Source: Gammaproteobacteria bacterium (lineage in GTDB: Bacteria; Pseudomonadota; Gammaproteobacteria; Enterobacterales; Kangiellaceae). Taken from it: a DNA stretch of 45,010 nt. Every line of letters starts with the position of its first letter. The first letter of the stretch is position 1. The position numbers and the translations under genes were made by a program. The notes below the pieces were generated by a model, which saw nothing but the letters and a program-made list of their open reading frames with translations, made no database searches and was not told the DNA's origin. Shown one piece after another: positions 16,323 to 26,431 of this stretch. Location of the stretch: NCBI GenBank assembly GCA_013373545.1, contig JABXHQ010000042.1, positions 1-45,010 of the forward strand, read 5' to 3'.

Positions 16323-18356
16323 ATGTTGAAAGCAAGTCGTTCGCTTTACAGTGCTAAATTTTTTATTTTGCTAGCGTTTTTAATGCAAAATACCATCATA
16401 TCTATTTATGCAGAAAGCCCATCGCCATCCATTGACAAGGTTAATGCCTCCCCGGCGTCCATGACGCCACCGACCATTTATGGCCCTGAGCAAAATGCTG
16501 AGCAGCGCGAATTATTTCAAGCAGCTTCGCAACTTTTGCGCCAAGGCGATATCTCTGGTTTTAAAGCGAAGCAACAACAGCTTCAAGACTATGTCTTAGC
16601 GCCCTACTTAGAACGTGATTATTTGCTCGACCGCATCAGCTTAAAAAATCGCCAAGCGATCATTGCATTTCTGGAAAAATACGCAGATCAACCGGTCACC
16701 ATTCGAGTGCGCAGCAAATTCCTGCATCTGCTTGCACGCAAAGATCAAACGTTTTTATTTTTAACTCATTATCGACCGACTGGCGATATCACACTGCAGT
16801 GTCATTGGTTGCGGTTTCGTTTTAAAACCAATGAAGACCGCCAAACCATACTAGAACATGCTAAACAACTTTGGCGCTACGGCCACTCAAGACCCGATGC
16901 GTGCGATCCGGTTTTTCAACAACTTAAACTCGCCAATCAACTGACCGATGAATTAATCTGGGAACGTTTGATTTTAGCACTTGATGCTGGCAATCAAGGG
17001 TTAGCCCGTTATTTAACTTCTAAGCTGTCTAAACCCCTGCAGGCCACTGGCCAATATGCGCAAAGTGTAATCGTTAACCCCAATCGGTTGACCAAAGACT
17101 TACCCAGCGATATCAACCAAACGCTTATCGCTTCTATTGCACACATTGTCGTACGTAAAAAAGTTTGGTCTAACCCAGAGCTTGCAGTAAACCTTTACCA
17201 GAACAAATCACCCGCTCTTAACTTTAGCGATGCACAAGAGCAGCAAATTGCACAAACCTTCGCGTTGGCGCTGGCCTCCAAGAACCACCCTCTCGCTGCA
17301 CATTGGTTAGCAAAAGTTGACTACCAAAATGCCGACGAACTGGTCTTAAGATGGAAACTTGCCCATGAACTGCGCCAAGGAAATTGGCAGGCTTTACGCG
17401 AATGGTTAGCGCAAACGCCACCACCGGCGAACGCTGAAAATGACTGGCTGTATTGGCAAGCACGTGTTGAAGGCGAGCTGGGTAATCATGCCGGCTCCTT
17501 AGAGCTACTAAAAGCACTTGCACAGCGTCGCAGCTACTATGGTTTTTTGGCGAGCGCACGGCTCGGGCAAGCCCCGAATTTAGCCAGTGCTCCTTATCCC
17601 TTTGATAACGCACAAATCCAATCGTTAAGCTACCTTCCAGGGGCGCAACGTGCTTTTGAACTGTGGCAACTGAATCGCTTTTTATCAGCCCGACGTGAAT
17701 GGAATAAATTGCGTCAACAACAAGATTCACTGGGTAAAAAACATCTAACCGCACTCGCGCATCATTGGGGATGGCATGAACAAGTGATCTTTGGATCTTC
17801 CCGCAGCGGACTGCACGACAATGTAGCCATGCGCTTCCCGGTGGCCTATCAAGGGGAGCTCAACCAAGCCGCAAAGGATGCTGAGATCGACGTTACCTTT
17901 CCGCTTGCCATTGCCAGAAAGGAAAGCGCCTTTATGCCGGACGCGCGCTCGCGAGTGGGTGCCATCGGATTAATGCAACTGATGCCTTATACCGCTCGTT
18001 ATATTGCAAACAAAGCGCAATTACCAGAGCCCAGCAAAGGACAACTTATCGATCCTCAGACCAATGTGCAACTTGGCACTCGATATCTTAAGTATTTGAT
18101 GGATTATTATGACGGCAACCAAGTTTTAGCCGCTGCGTCGTATAATGCAGGAAGGCATAAAGTGGTCGGTTGGTTACCACAAGATGGCACGGTTCCGGTG
18201 GATATTTGGATTGAAACCATGCCCTATAAAGAAACCCGTAATTACGTCAAGAATGTTTTAGCTTATCAACAAATTTACCGCTCTTTAATGGGCAAACCCG
18301 AAAACTATTTTGCCCAATTGGTAGCAATGGAAATTGCGCGTCCAGGTCAAGATTAA
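16323..18356 (+). CDS. slt: Soluble lytic murein transglycosylase (Slt70 family)
   Basis: Periplasmic peptidoglycan-cleaving enzyme that forms 1,6-anhydro-muropeptides. 677 residues (E. coli Slt70 645). The signal peptide is at about 10-31 (KFFILLAFLMQNTIISIYA). A long alpha-superhelical domain occupies residues 60-510. The C-terminal lysozyme-like SLT domain holds catalytic Glu534 in ARKESAF, then GAIGLMQLMP, LGTRYLKYLMDYY and AAASYNAG. The ATG at 16323 has only a weak ribosome site (AGTAGG). The 3' end meets the opposite-strand outer-membrane gene head-on with a 4-base TTAA overlap, leaving no room for a terminator. Confident call. Confidence 0.95.
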   Translation: MLKASRSLYSAKFFILLAFLMQNTIISIYAESPSPSIDKVNASPASMTPPTIYGPEQNAEQRELFQAASQLLRQGDISGFKAKQQQLQDYVLAPYLERDYLLDRISLKNRQAIIAFLEKYADQPVTIRVRSKFLHLLARKDQTFLFLTHYRPTGDITLQCHWLRFRFKTNEDRQTILEHAKQLWRYGHSRPDACDPVFQQLKLANQLTDELIWERLILALDAGNQGLARYLTSKLSKPLQATGQYAQSVIVNPNRLTKDLPSDINQTLIASIAHIVVRKKVWSNPELAVNLYQNKSPALNFSDAQEQQIAQTFALALASKNHPLAAHWLAKVDYQNADELVLRWKLAHELRQGNWQALREWLAQTPPPANAENDWLYWQARVEGELGNHAGSLELLKALAQRRSYYGFLASARLGQAPNLASAPYPFDNAQIQSLSYLPGAQRAFELWQLNRFLSARREWNKLRQQQDSLGKKHLTALAHHWGWHEQVIFGSSRSGLHDNVAMRFPVAYQGELNQAAKDAEIDVTFPLAIARKESAFMPDARSRVGAIGLMQLMPYTARYIANKAQLPEPSKGQLIDPQTNVQLGTRYLKYLMDYYDGNQVLAAASYNAGRHKVVGWLPQDGTVPVDIWIETMPYKETRNYVKNVLAYQQIYRSLMGKPENYFAQLVAMEIARPGQD

Positions 18357-19585
18357 AAATACTTCTCGAGCGTTACTTGCACAAAGCTATCATTACGATA
18401 GGAGTAAAACAGCGTCGCAAAAGGATCATTCTTAACGCCATTAAACAACCGTCCCTCAAGCGCTAGTTTTAGATCATCACCAACCCGTCTTGATCCCTCG
18501 ATCGATATAAACCGGGCATCATTATCGGTTTCAAATCCAAGGCCAATTAATAAGTCGCTGGACTGGACATCATTGAACGTCAAACGCGCTCCGGTAACGA
18601 CAATATCACTCAACTCAATACTAAACCCAGCACTGCCTAAGCGGTCACGCTCATCAAATTGATATTCCAAAATCCATCCCACATCAATCGCAGTGTCTGC
18701 GACACCATAAAAGCTATATTCGAAGCCTGCTACCGCCGCCGAGTAGTCACTTGCCGCGTCAGACGATGGCAAGGCGAACCCGCGGCGATAAATATATTCA
18801 ACTTTCCACAACCAACTATCAATGGTGGCCTGTGCATCAATACCAAATTGAGTGATTTGCGGATAGTATGGATTTAAATCGCCGGTTTGCAAATCAAGCT
18901 GCAGTAGCGGTTCACGACTAGTGCCACGGAATGCAGAAAAGCCAAGATCCCAAACACCCATGACTTTACTAAAGCGCGCAGCCCAATCGATGTGACTTTG
19001 TTCTTGAGCGGATTCATATTGCGCATTGTCAGTTGCGATTGGAAACTCAAATCGTAGCCGGCCATCCGGCCCAGGAAAAGTACGTTCACGAAACCCCGGT
19101 AAAGCAAATAAAGACAAAGTTCCCCAGTCTTTCTCCCAATTGAAGTTAATCATGGGTTGCCCTAACTTATCTTCACCATCAAGGTTTTCAACAGCATCTG
19201 TTTGATTAATTATATCAACCAAATGCTGAGTTTCAGCCACCCCCCAAAAGACTTTATTGATCCCCACGGTAAGCGACCACTCATCCCCTACTTTTTGCCA
19301 GTAGGCCTCTCGAATATCGAAGTGGGTTCGTTCAGAGTCCGCTGAATCGTAGCGACCAAAGACTTTCAGACTGAAGACCGATTCGTCTAGCTCAAAGAAC
19401 CACTCAGGTTCAATGAAAACTGACCCGGTGTAATCATCCTGAGCATAGCTCCCAGACTCGGTAAAGGCTCTCACTTCCAGCCCGGAAACCGCAGAAAAGT
19501 CGACTTCGGTCGCGGCCGTTAACGGCATCATTAACGCCGCAATCATGGTTAATCCAAAGCACTGCATCTTGTGTAGTCTATTCAT
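18353..19585 (-). CDS. Putative outer-membrane beta-barrel protein
   Basis: A 410-residue protein with a signal peptide (about 1-25, ending LTAATE). The rest shows alternating hydrophobic and polar residues, many aromatic residues, and a C-terminal Phe (VQVTLEKYF), the usual signal for BAM-assembled outer-membrane barrels. No characterised family is recognised; it resembles porin-like or alginate-export/DUF1302-type barrels only in general pattern. It is very acidic. It stands alone and converges on slt with a 4-base overlap of stop codons. It could carry solutes or be structural; no substrate is implied. Confidence 0.7.
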   Translation of the reverse strand: MNRLHKMQCFGLTMIAALMMPLTAATEVDFSAVSGLEVRAFTESGSYAQDDYTGSVFIEPEWFFELDESVFSLKVFGRYDSADSERTHFDIREAYWQKVGDEWSLTVGINKVFWGVAETQHLVDIINQTDAVENLDGEDKLGQPMINFNWEKDWGTLSLFALPGFRERTFPGPDGRLRFEFPIATDNAQYESAQEQSHIDWAARFSKVMGVWDLGFSAFRGTSREPLLQLDLQTGDLNPYYPQITQFGIDAQATIDSWLWKVEYIYRRGFALPSSDAASDYSAAVAGFEYSFYGVADTAIDVGWILEYQFDERDRLGSAGFSIELSDIVVTGARLTFNDVQSSDLLIGLGFETDNDARFISIEGSRRVGDDLKLALEGRLFNGVKNDPFATLFYSYRNDSFVQVTLEKYF

Positions 19586-19736
19586 TTACTGTTTTCCGAC
19601 TCTACATACCAAATGGTCGGTATTATAATGATTCCGCTGAAGCATAAAAACCCTTTTGTTAAAAAAACAATATTCTCACGCACCGGATCGCTAACTCCTA
19701 TACTTCAATTAACCGCTTGGTTTTTGGAGGGTGAAC

Positions 19737-20027
19737 ATGTTTAATGCTGAAATTGGTCACTGGTACCGCATCACAGGAATGACCGACCCCGTGGAAATAA
19801 TAACCATCGACGATCAAGATGACCGAATAGAGCTGCAGCACTATGATGGGTTAATCGAGTCGCTCGACTTTACTGATTGGCAGGCGCTAGCGCCGATTGA
19901 AATCGAAACGCCGGAAGAGTGGAGCGCTCCTTTCGATCACGAGCGTTTTGACGTCCACCCCAACGAATTATTTCTCGATTACAATCCGCGTGATGCGGTA
20001 CCGGTTAAACTGCTTAAATCAGCTTAG
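19737..20027 (+). CDS. Small acidic protein, DUF6763-like
   Basis: A 96-residue soluble acidic protein with no signal peptide. It resembles short gammaproteobacterial proteins of the DUF6763 type (IGHWYR...ELQHYDG...DWQALAP...PEEWSAPFDHERFD); the assignment is from memory of the pattern. Function unknown. The frame opens at a GTG at 19731, but GGAGG (19726-19730) touches that codon, while it lies an ideal 6 bases before ATG 19737, so the ATG is the start. It precedes ung by 81 bases on the same strand, and the two may be co-transcribed. Confidence 0.75.
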   Translation: MFNAEIGHWYRITGMTDPVEIITIDDQDDRIELQHYDGLIESLDFTDWQALAPIEIETPEEWSAPFDHERFDVHPNELFLDYNPRDAVPVKLLKSA

Positions 20028-20108
20028 CTAGCGGTTTCGTGGGCAATTGCATTGCTGTCGACGACACAGTACCATAGCCTCCCTTTGGGTCCGCCGTAGA
20101 AGCTAAAC

Positions 20109-20780
20109 ATGACGTTGAATACCGACTGGAGCGAACTGCTCAGCAGTGAAAAAGAACAAGCCTATTTTCGCACTTTGATGGCCTTTATCGACCGCGAGCG
20201 AAGCAACGGAAAAACCATCTACCCGGCTCAAGCTGACGTTTTTAACGCTATCGCCCTTACCCCGCTGGCGCAAACACGCGTGGTTATCCTAGGGCAAGAT
20301 CCCTATCACGGCCCCAATCAAGCCCATGGACTCGCGTTTAGCGTCAACGCGGGTGTGCCACTCCCGCCAAGCTTGCGCAATATTTTTAAAGAACTGCAGA
20401 CCGACCTCGGGATCACCCCGCCACAAAGTGGCAACCTTAGCGCCTGGGCCAAGCAAGGTGTGCTACTGTTAAACACCGTACTCACTGTTGAACAAGGTTT
20501 AGCCCACTCACATAAAAACCAAGGTTGGGAAACTTTTACCGATGCGATCATAAAAAAATTGAGCGCACATGCTGATCACATTGTATTTCTACTCTGGGGC
20601 TCTCACGCGCAAAAAAAATCTCAATTAATTGATAGCCAGAAGCACACTTTACTCATGGCACCACATCCTTCGCCATTGAGTGCACATCGTGGCTTTTTTG
20701 GCTGTCGCCCCTTTAGTCAAGCAAACGCGGCTTTACGGGCTCATGGACAAGCGCCCATTGACTGGTCGAGACTCGCATAA
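20109..20780 (+). CDS. ung: Uracil-DNA glycosylase (family 1)
   Basis: Removes uracil from DNA as the first step of base excision repair in the cytoplasm. 223 residues, as usual for Ung. The water-activating motif [18 protein letters not shown] and the DNA minor-groove loop [18 protein letters not shown], with its catalytic His, are both intact. The ATG at 20109 has a weak AGAAG site. A DUF6763-like gene lies upstream. No doubt about the family. Confidence 0.97.
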   Translation: MTLNTDWSELLSSEKEQAYFRTLMAFIDRERSNGKTIYPAQADVFNAIALTPLAQTRVVILGQDPYHGPNQAHGLAFSVNAGVPLPPSLRNIFKELQTDLGITPPQSGNLSAWAKQGVLLLNTVLTVEQGLAHSHKNQGWETFTDAIIKKLSAHADHIVFLLWGSHAQKKSQLIDSQKHTLLMAPHPSPLSAHRGFFGCRPFSQANAALRAHGQAPIDWSRLA

Positions 20781-20860
20781 TCTAGTCAGATTCTGCGTAA
20801 CATGTGATACACTGATAATACTAACATCATAATGAGTCTGGGAAGGCCGCTAACTGTTCA

Positions 20861-21832
20861 ATGGGTAATGTTGTAGACCGCTTAAAGGTCATCGTTTTTA
20901 TTGCACTAGTTATCACCATTTCTTGCAGTGGTACACCCTTATTGGCGGCTGCTACTTCCCCAGAAAGAACGATTGTTATTCTCACCGAAAGCAATCGTGC
21001 GATCAGTAAAACCTTAGGCAAACATCTAGCGACAAACTTGCAGTTATTGAGCAATCAATTTCAAGTAGAAGTGATCGAGGACTTTGCTGGCAAACTCGAG
21101 TCAACTGACTCGCTGGTGGTCACGGTAGGCCAAGTTCCCCTACAGCGGTTACTCGCCAGCGGCTATCAGGGTGCTTATTTAGCCACACTCATTACACCAC
21201 TCGAATATCAAACGCTGATGAGTGCTGCGCCAAATGCGAAAGGTGCAGCTATTTATCACCAAGCTCCCATTTTACGACAAATGTTGCTATTTAAAGAACT
21301 TTACCCTAAAGGGCGTCGTGTTGGGATACTCATCTCTCCGGAAGAACAAGGAAAGATTGACACCTTGCAAGCGCTCGCCTTAAAGGTAAATTTAATCCTA
21401 GAGTATGAAGTTGTTGCGGAACCAGAAAGCCTCTCCAAGTCATTACTCAAGTTAATCAATCGAACCGACGCAATTATTGCCACCAATGACAATAAAATAT
21501 ATAACCGGTCAACGATCAAATCGATTTTATTAACCCTATACCGTCATAATAAATTTTTATTGGGTGCCGACAAAAACTTTATTAAACCGGGAAGCGTCGC
21601 CACCACCTACACCACTATGCAGCAATTACTCGATGAAGTAGTAGATGCCATTAATTTTTATTTTAGCCATAACTCACAATTACCCAGCACCCATTTTAGC
21701 AATCGTTTTAGCGTCAGCTTCAATAATGACGTAGCTCGTTCATTAAACTTAGTGGTGCGTAAAGAGAGTCATTACACCGATATTATCCAGGCAACCGAAA
21801 TAAACTTTGGTGGAGTCGACGTCTATGAATAA
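20861..21832 (+). CDS. Periplasmic ABC-type substrate-binding protein (sensor partner)
   Basis: A 323-residue protein of the ABC_sub_bind (TrpX-like) fold. A hydrophobic signal segment (about 10-30, ending PLLAAATSPE) predicts export. Two Rossmann-like lobes are suggested by TIVILTESN, SLVVTVGQVP, RRVGILISPEEQG, DAIIATNDNKIYN and GSVATTYTTMQQL. No permease or ATPase gene is near. Instead its last 8 bases overlap the start of a hybrid sensor kinase, so I infer that it feeds ligand information to that sensor rather than to a transporter. The ligand is unknown. The start ATG 20861 has GGGAAGG about 14 bases upstream, a little far. Confidence 0.78.
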   Translation: MGNVVDRLKVIVFIALVITISCSGTPLLAAATSPERTIVILTESNRAISKTLGKHLATNLQLLSNQFQVEVIEDFAGKLESTDSLVVTVGQVPLQRLLASGYQGAYLATLITPLEYQTLMSAAPNAKGAAIYHQAPILRQMLLFKELYPKGRRVGILISPEEQGKIDTLQALALKVNLILEYEVVAEPESLSKSLLKLINRTDAIIATNDNKIYNRSTIKSILLTLYRHNKFLLGADKNFIKPGSVATTYTTMQQLLDEVVDAINFYFSHNSQLPSTHFSNRFSVSFNNDVARSLNLVVRKESHYTDIIQATEINFGGVDVYE

Positions 21833-23747
21833 GTGGTCTATTTTCAGTCGTACGATTGTATTAGGCGTCGCTCCCGCTATTTTTATGTTATTGGCGCTGA
21901 CCGGATTTTTCATTCACGAAAAATTTGACACCTTACAACAACAACTAAATCGCAAAGGCGAACTGTTAGTTCAGCAGCTGGGGCCTGCCAGTGAATATGC
22001 AGTGTTTATTAAAAACCCGTCGCTATTAGAAGAAATTGTTACGCCCGTTCTTAATGAGTCCGATGTAGTCTTTGTTGAATTCTATGATCGTGACAATGAG
22101 CTATTATTATCACGCCGTAACTTAACTTTGATTGATGAACTTGAAGAGCTCGAAATTTCAAATTTCAGTTCGGAAATCGAGCTGCAAGATGTTCCTTTGG
22201 AGTCTTCCGATTTAAGCCTTTCATTAGCCGGCCCCAGCGAGCAAAGCCCCAACAAAATTATTGGTCGTATTCACCTCGGTCTAACCAATAAGCAGTTACT
22301 GGCGAATCAAATGGACTCTATAATGGGCGGAATATTAATCGGCCTTGCCAGCTTGTTGTTGGCAGCAGGATTAGCGTTATTAATCGCCCGCTCGATTTTA
22401 AAACCCGTTAAGTCCTTATCAGAAACTGTTAAACTGTTTAAATCAGGAATCCTCTCGGCACGCGTAACCGAGTATTCCGGCGGTGAGTTAGGAATTCTCG
22501 AATCAAATATCAATGAAATGGCCAAAACTCTCGAGCAGGCGAAGCGCCGCGAATTGGAGCATGCAATGGTTCTAGAGCAAGCTCGCTCCGATGCCGTCGA
22601 GGCGAGTAAAGCAAAAAGTAAGTTTTTAGCACAAATGAGCTACGAAATGCGCGAGCCAATGAACGCAGCGATGGGAAGCTTACAACTGTTAGAAGCGAGC
22701 GTCCAAGCGTCTAAGTTGCGCAGCTATGTTGAAAACAGCTTAGTGGCTTCGACTAAGTTAATCGAGTTAGTCGATAATATCCTCGACTATGCACAGTTGG
22801 AAAACAATGCGGTTGAACTATCACCGAGTTACTTCGACCCTTCGCGTATGTTGCAGCGCTGTACGGCTCCTTTTATCGCAATGGCAACTAAAAAGAATAT
22901 CGATACGCATGTGCATGCGAATGAAATTTTTAACGACTTCCTTATTTACGCTGATGAGTACCAATTTCAAAAAATTATTACCCATTTATTATCTGACTCT
23001 TTTAAGAACACTGAAAACGGTACGATTGAAGTCAAGCTTGCAGGAAAACTAACTGAGTCAGCCGATAAAATATTTTTAGTACTTGAAGTTATTGATTCAG
23101 GCTGTGGTTATTCAGCCGACAAATTAGGCAAAATTTTCCATTCCTTTGGCGTCGCTCATGACGTTCATAAACCTTATCAATCAAATGCTGGTTTAGGTCT
23201 TGCAATTGCTAAAAAATTGACCGACTGTATGAAAGGTACCATTGAGGTATCCAGTGCACCGGATCAGGGTACGCGCTTTAAACTTGAGTTCGTATTTAAG
23301 GTTCAACCGCAAGAAAAAATTGAAGCGAAACTACCACCGAGTGATAGTCGAGCACCGTCAATCAGCGGCCGAATCTTAGTGGTAGAAAACAATGCGATCG
23401 ATCAGATGGTCACTAAGGATATGCTCAACAATATCGGCGCAACGGTAGACACCGCAATCAGCGGTAAAATAGCGTTAGAGAAAATACGCCAGAATGACTA
23501 CCAACTCATTATCGCCGATGCCAACATTTCCGATCTCTCTATACTGGAGTTAATTCAACGTATTCGAGCTTTTGAGCGTGCTAAAAATCAGCAGATCCCA
23601 ATCTTAATTTTTACCGCAGATGTACATGTATCAGACTGGCATGATTTTCTTAAAGCTGGCGCAAACGACTTTCTGGTAAAACCCATTGAAATGACCGCTT
23701 TGTGGCAAAAAGCTGAACAGTTAATGCTGCCGCAAGAGTCGCGCTAA
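21825..23747 (+). CDS. Hybrid sensor histidine kinase-like protein lacking the phosphoacceptor His
   Basis: A 640-residue inner-membrane protein. TM1 at about 10-30, a periplasmic domain of about 135 residues, TM2 at about 166-188, HAMP (189-242), a coiled coil, a HisKA/HATPase core (260-500) and a receiver domain (about 520-635). In the H-box the His is Tyr273 (FLAQMSYEMREPMNAAMG), encoded TAC. The N-box Asn is Asp391 (HLLSDSFKNT). The G1 (DSGCG), F (IFHSFG) and G2 (NAGLGLAI) boxes persist, so nucleotide may still bind. In the receiver, Asp565 (IIADANIS) and Lys619 (FLVKPIE) remain, while the acidic pair is Glu-Asn (VVENNAID). Autophosphorylation on His is therefore not expected. The ATG at 21825 overlaps the binding-protein gene by 8 bases with a GGTGGAG site. 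The 3' end overlaps hutF by 27 bases. Confidence 0.88.
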   Translation: MNKWSIFSRTIVLGVAPAIFMLLALTGFFIHEKFDTLQQQLNRKGELLVQQLGPASEYAVFIKNPSLLEEIVTPVLNESDVVFVEFYDRDNELLLSRRNLTLIDELEELEISNFSSEIELQDVPLESSDLSLSLAGPSEQSPNKIIGRIHLGLTNKQLLANQMDSIMGGILIGLASLLLAAGLALLIARSILKPVKSLSETVKLFKSGILSARVTEYSGGELGILESNINEMAKTLEQAKRRELEHAMVLEQARSDAVEASKAKSKFLAQMSYEMREPMNAAMGSLQLLEASVQASKLRSYVENSLVASTKLIELVDNILDYAQLENNAVELSPSYFDPSRMLQRCTAPFIAMATKKNIDTHVHANEIFNDFLIYADEYQFQKIITHLLSDSFKNTENGTIEVKLAGKLTESADKIFLVLEVIDSGCGYSADKLGKIFHSFGVAHDVHKPYQSNAGLGLAIAKKLTDCMKGTIEVSSAPDQGTRFKLEFVFKVQPQEKIEAKLPPSDSRAPSISGRILVVENNAIDQMVTKDMLNNIGATVDTAISGKIALEKIRQNDYQLIIADANISDLSILELIQRIRAFERAKNQQIPILIFTADVHVSDWHDFLKAGANDFLVKPIEMTALWQKAEQLMLPQESR

Positions 23748-25079
23748 CACCTTTTGATAATCAGCAGCGACATTATCTTGTTGCAACAGTTGGCGATTGT
23801 TAACCCGCCATTTGCCCGCCACCATTACATCAACGACAGGATTATCATTGCAAGCAAAAATGGCGCTATCGAGCCATTGATCATCCTCTCGTGCGCAAAG
23901 TTCAGAACAAGTATTATCGAGGGTTATTAAATCGGCTCGACGACCCACAGCCAGTACCCCACTTGCGCGATTGACCACTTGCGCGCCCTGCTGCGCTGCT
24001 GTTTGCCAGAGATAGCGCCCCACATGTTTCAAGCTTTCGCTGGCAAGTATATTGCGTCGTTGCCGCACAAATCGCTGCGAGTATTCAAGTGTTCTAAGCT
24101 CGCGCCAAGGCGATATACAGATATGACTATCAGAACCGATACCCCACTGACCATTCGCCGAGAGAAAATCGCTTGCCGGAAAAACACCGTCGCCAAGATT
24201 CGCTTCGGTTTCTGGACAAAGGCCAGCTACCGCGCCCGTAGCAGCGAAGTTTTGACATTCTTGCGCCGTCATATGGGTAGCGTGAACTAAGCACCAACGC
24301 TCATCAACAGCAACCGTGTCGAGCAAAAATTCGACCGGACGCTGTTGATAAAACGCTCGACAATCTTCAACTTCACGCATTTGCTCAGCAATATGAATAT
24401 GAATCGGGCCGGTTTGCCACCACTGCGTTAATTGTTGTAATTGTTCTTTTGAAACAGCACGCAAGGAGTGTGGAGCAATGCCAATCGACACCTCACTATT
24501 GTTTTGATAGTGACTGAATAGCGACTCGACTAAGGACTGAAAGGACTCGATGGTATTATAAAAAGGTCTTTGCCCCGCTTCTGCAGCTAGCTTACCAAAA
24601 CCGCTGTAATGGTAAAAAACTGGGCAATGTCGTAGGTAAATGCCCGCATCTAAAGCGCCTTGTATAACCGCATGAGAGTTGGCTGCTTGGTCAGCATAGG
24701 GTTCACCATGGGCCTGGTGATGTAAATAATGAAATTCGGCACAAGATGTATAGCCTTGGGTGAGCATTTCACAATACAAATAGCGCGCGATAATTTTCAG
24801 ATCATCAGGTGTCACCGACTGCAATAATCGATACATCGCATCACGCCAACTCCAAAACGAATCTTCTTGATTAGCCCGAAACTCAGTTAAACCCGCAAAT
24901 GCTTTTTGAAAGCTGTGAGAATGTAAGTTGACCATGCCAGGGATAATGGGTCGCTCAATAACCTCTGCATCGGGATCTTGACCATCCTGAATAGCGCTGA
25001 TAATACCGTCGTTAATGGTCAATGTTTGATTCTTCGCCCAGCCAGCTTCAAGTAATATATTTTTTGCGTAAATCTTCAT
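23721..25079 (-). CDS. hutF: Formimidoylglutamate deiminase
   Basis: Amidohydrolase-fold enzyme that turns N-formimidoyl-glutamate into N-formyl-glutamate plus ammonia, in the five-step histidine breakdown route. 452 residues, standard for HutF. The first metal motif is NLHSHSFQKAF; later metal or active-site segments are HIHIAEQ, LVHATHM and GSDSHICISPWRELR. The ATG at 25079 follows AAAGG. It diverges from hutI across 72 bases, so the two probably share control. hutG (formylglutamate hydrolase), hutU, hutH and hutC are not in the window. The 3' end overlaps the convergent sensor gene by 27 bases. Confidence 0.95.
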   Translation of the reverse strand: MKIYAKNILLEAGWAKNQTLTINDGIISAIQDGQDPDAEVIERPIIPGMVNLHSHSFQKAFAGLTEFRANQEDSFWSWRDAMYRLLQSVTPDDLKIIARYLYCEMLTQGYTSCAEFHYLHHQAHGEPYADQAANSHAVIQGALDAGIYLRHCPVFYHYSGFGKLAAEAGQRPFYNTIESFQSLVESLFSHYQNNSEVSIGIAPHSLRAVSKEQLQQLTQWWQTGPIHIHIAEQMREVEDCRAFYQQRPVEFLLDTVAVDERWCLVHATHMTAQECQNFAATGAVAGLCPETEANLGDGVFPASDFLSANGQWGIGSDSHICISPWRELRTLEYSQRFVRQRRNILASESLKHVGRYLWQTAAQQGAQVVNRASGVLAVGRRADLITLDNTCSELCAREDDQWLDSAIFACNDNPVVDVMVAGKWRVNNRQLLQQDNVAADYQKVLARLLRQH

Positions 25080-25151
25080 CGGGCCTTTCCGTTAAACTCT
25101 GTTCGCGCTAACATAATAACCCAAATTTGAATTAGTCAGTTAATTTCTGTT

Positions 25152-26420
25152 ATGTCCAAATCTCTTAGCGCAACACAAGCGATCGCCAATGCCGACTTAA
25201 TCCTCTATAACGGCCATTTTATGACCTTTGAAGGCGATAAACCTTATGGGGCATTAAACAACGCTTTTATCACGATTAAAGCTAACACGATTAGCTACAT
25301 TGGCGTTTTAACTGACAATTTAACCACCGCTATTTCAGACTCAACCAGTGCAAAATATGATCTGCAGAGTCGCTGGGTTTCTCCTGGGCTTATCGATTGC
25401 CACACTCACATTGTTTATGGCGGTAACCGCAGTGCCGAATTTGAAATGCGCTTACAAGGTATTAGCTATGAAGAAATTGCCAAGCAAGGCGGTGGAATTT
25501 TATCGACCGTAAAAGCCACTCGAGCAGCGAACCATGAATCATTGATCAATAGTGCACTTAAGCGCTTACGTCATCTGTTCGACGAAGGCGTTACTACGGT
25601 AGAAATTAAATCTGGCTATGGACTCGATAAAGACAGCGAAATTAAAATGCTGGAAGTTATAGCTCAACTTAAAGATCAAGTGCCAGCAACGATTACAGCA
25701 ACCTTTCTCGGCGCTCATGCAGTGCCACCAGAATTTAAGGACCAACCTGATCAATACATCGATTATTTAATCGCCGAGCTTCTCCCGCTTTTAAAAGAAA
25801 AGCAATTGGCAGATTGCGTCGATGCGTTTTGCGAAACCATTGGTTTTAGTCATGCTCAGGTTAAACGACTTTTTCAAGCCGCGCAGTTACTCGGATTTAA
25901 TCTCAAGCTGCATGCCGAGCAATTATCCGATCAAGGTGGAAGCGAATTAGCCGCTAGTATGGGCGCATTGTCGGTGGATCATTTAGAGTTTCTAAGTGAC
26001 TCTGGGATTGCCGAATTGGCCGAACGCGGAACGGTAGCCGTATTACTCCCTGCCGCTTTTTACTTTTTGCGCGAAACGCAGTTACCACCGATCGACAAGC
26101 TACGCCAACAAAAAGTCCCCATGGCACTCGCCACCGATTGTAACCCCGGTAGCTCTCCCTGCACTTCGTTACTTTTGGTATTAAATATGGCCTGTACATT
26201 ATTTCGAATGACGCCAGAAGAAGCGCTACTGGGTGTCACCAAAAATGCCGCAGCCGCCATTGGTCGACAAGAATCGATTGGCTCACTAGCACCCAATAAA
26301 CTAGCCGATTTAGTTATCTGGGATATTGAACAGCCTGCGGACCTAGCCTATGCCATTGGTGCTAATCCTTGTGTCGCTGTTATTCACCAAGGTCAATGGG
26401 TTCTCGATAAATTAACGTAA
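25152..26420 (+). CDS. hutI: Imidazolonepropionase
   Basis: Hydrolyses imidazolone-5-propionate to formimidoyl-glutamate, the third step of histidine breakdown; its product is the substrate of the divergent hutF. 422 residues (usual about 405-415, with a short N-terminal extension). The metal motif DCHTHIVYGGNR is followed by the family segments EIKSGYGLD, FLGAHAVPPEF, LHAEQLSDQGG, SVDHLEFLS and ATDCNPGSSPC. The ribosome site before ATG 25152 is weak. nth follows after only 11 bases and may be read from the same transcript. I found no HutC-like palindrome in the hutF/hutI gap. Confidence 0.96.
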   Translation: MSKSLSATQAIANADLILYNGHFMTFEGDKPYGALNNAFITIKANTISYIGVLTDNLTTAISDSTSAKYDLQSRWVSPGLIDCHTHIVYGGNRSAEFEMRLQGISYEEIAKQGGGILSTVKATRAANHESLINSALKRLRHLFDEGVTTVEIKSGYGLDKDSEIKMLEVIAQLKDQVPATITATFLGAHAVPPEFKDQPDQYIDYLIAELLPLLKEKQLADCVDAFCETIGFSHAQVKRLFQAAQLLGFNLKLHAEQLSDQGGSELAASMGALSVDHLEFLSDSGIAELAERGTVAVLLPAAFYFLRETQLPPIDKLRQQKVPMALATDCNPGSSPCTSLLLVLNMACTLFRMTPEEALLGVTKNAAAAIGRQESIGSLAPNKLADLVIWDIEQPADLAYAIGANPCVAVIHQGQWVLDKLT

Positions 26421-26431
26421 TAAAGTCAATT

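Noticed and set aside
17224-17754. 176-codon minus-strand open frame
   Set aside because: Antisense shadow within slt, whose protein is clearly conserved there; composition is not protein-like.
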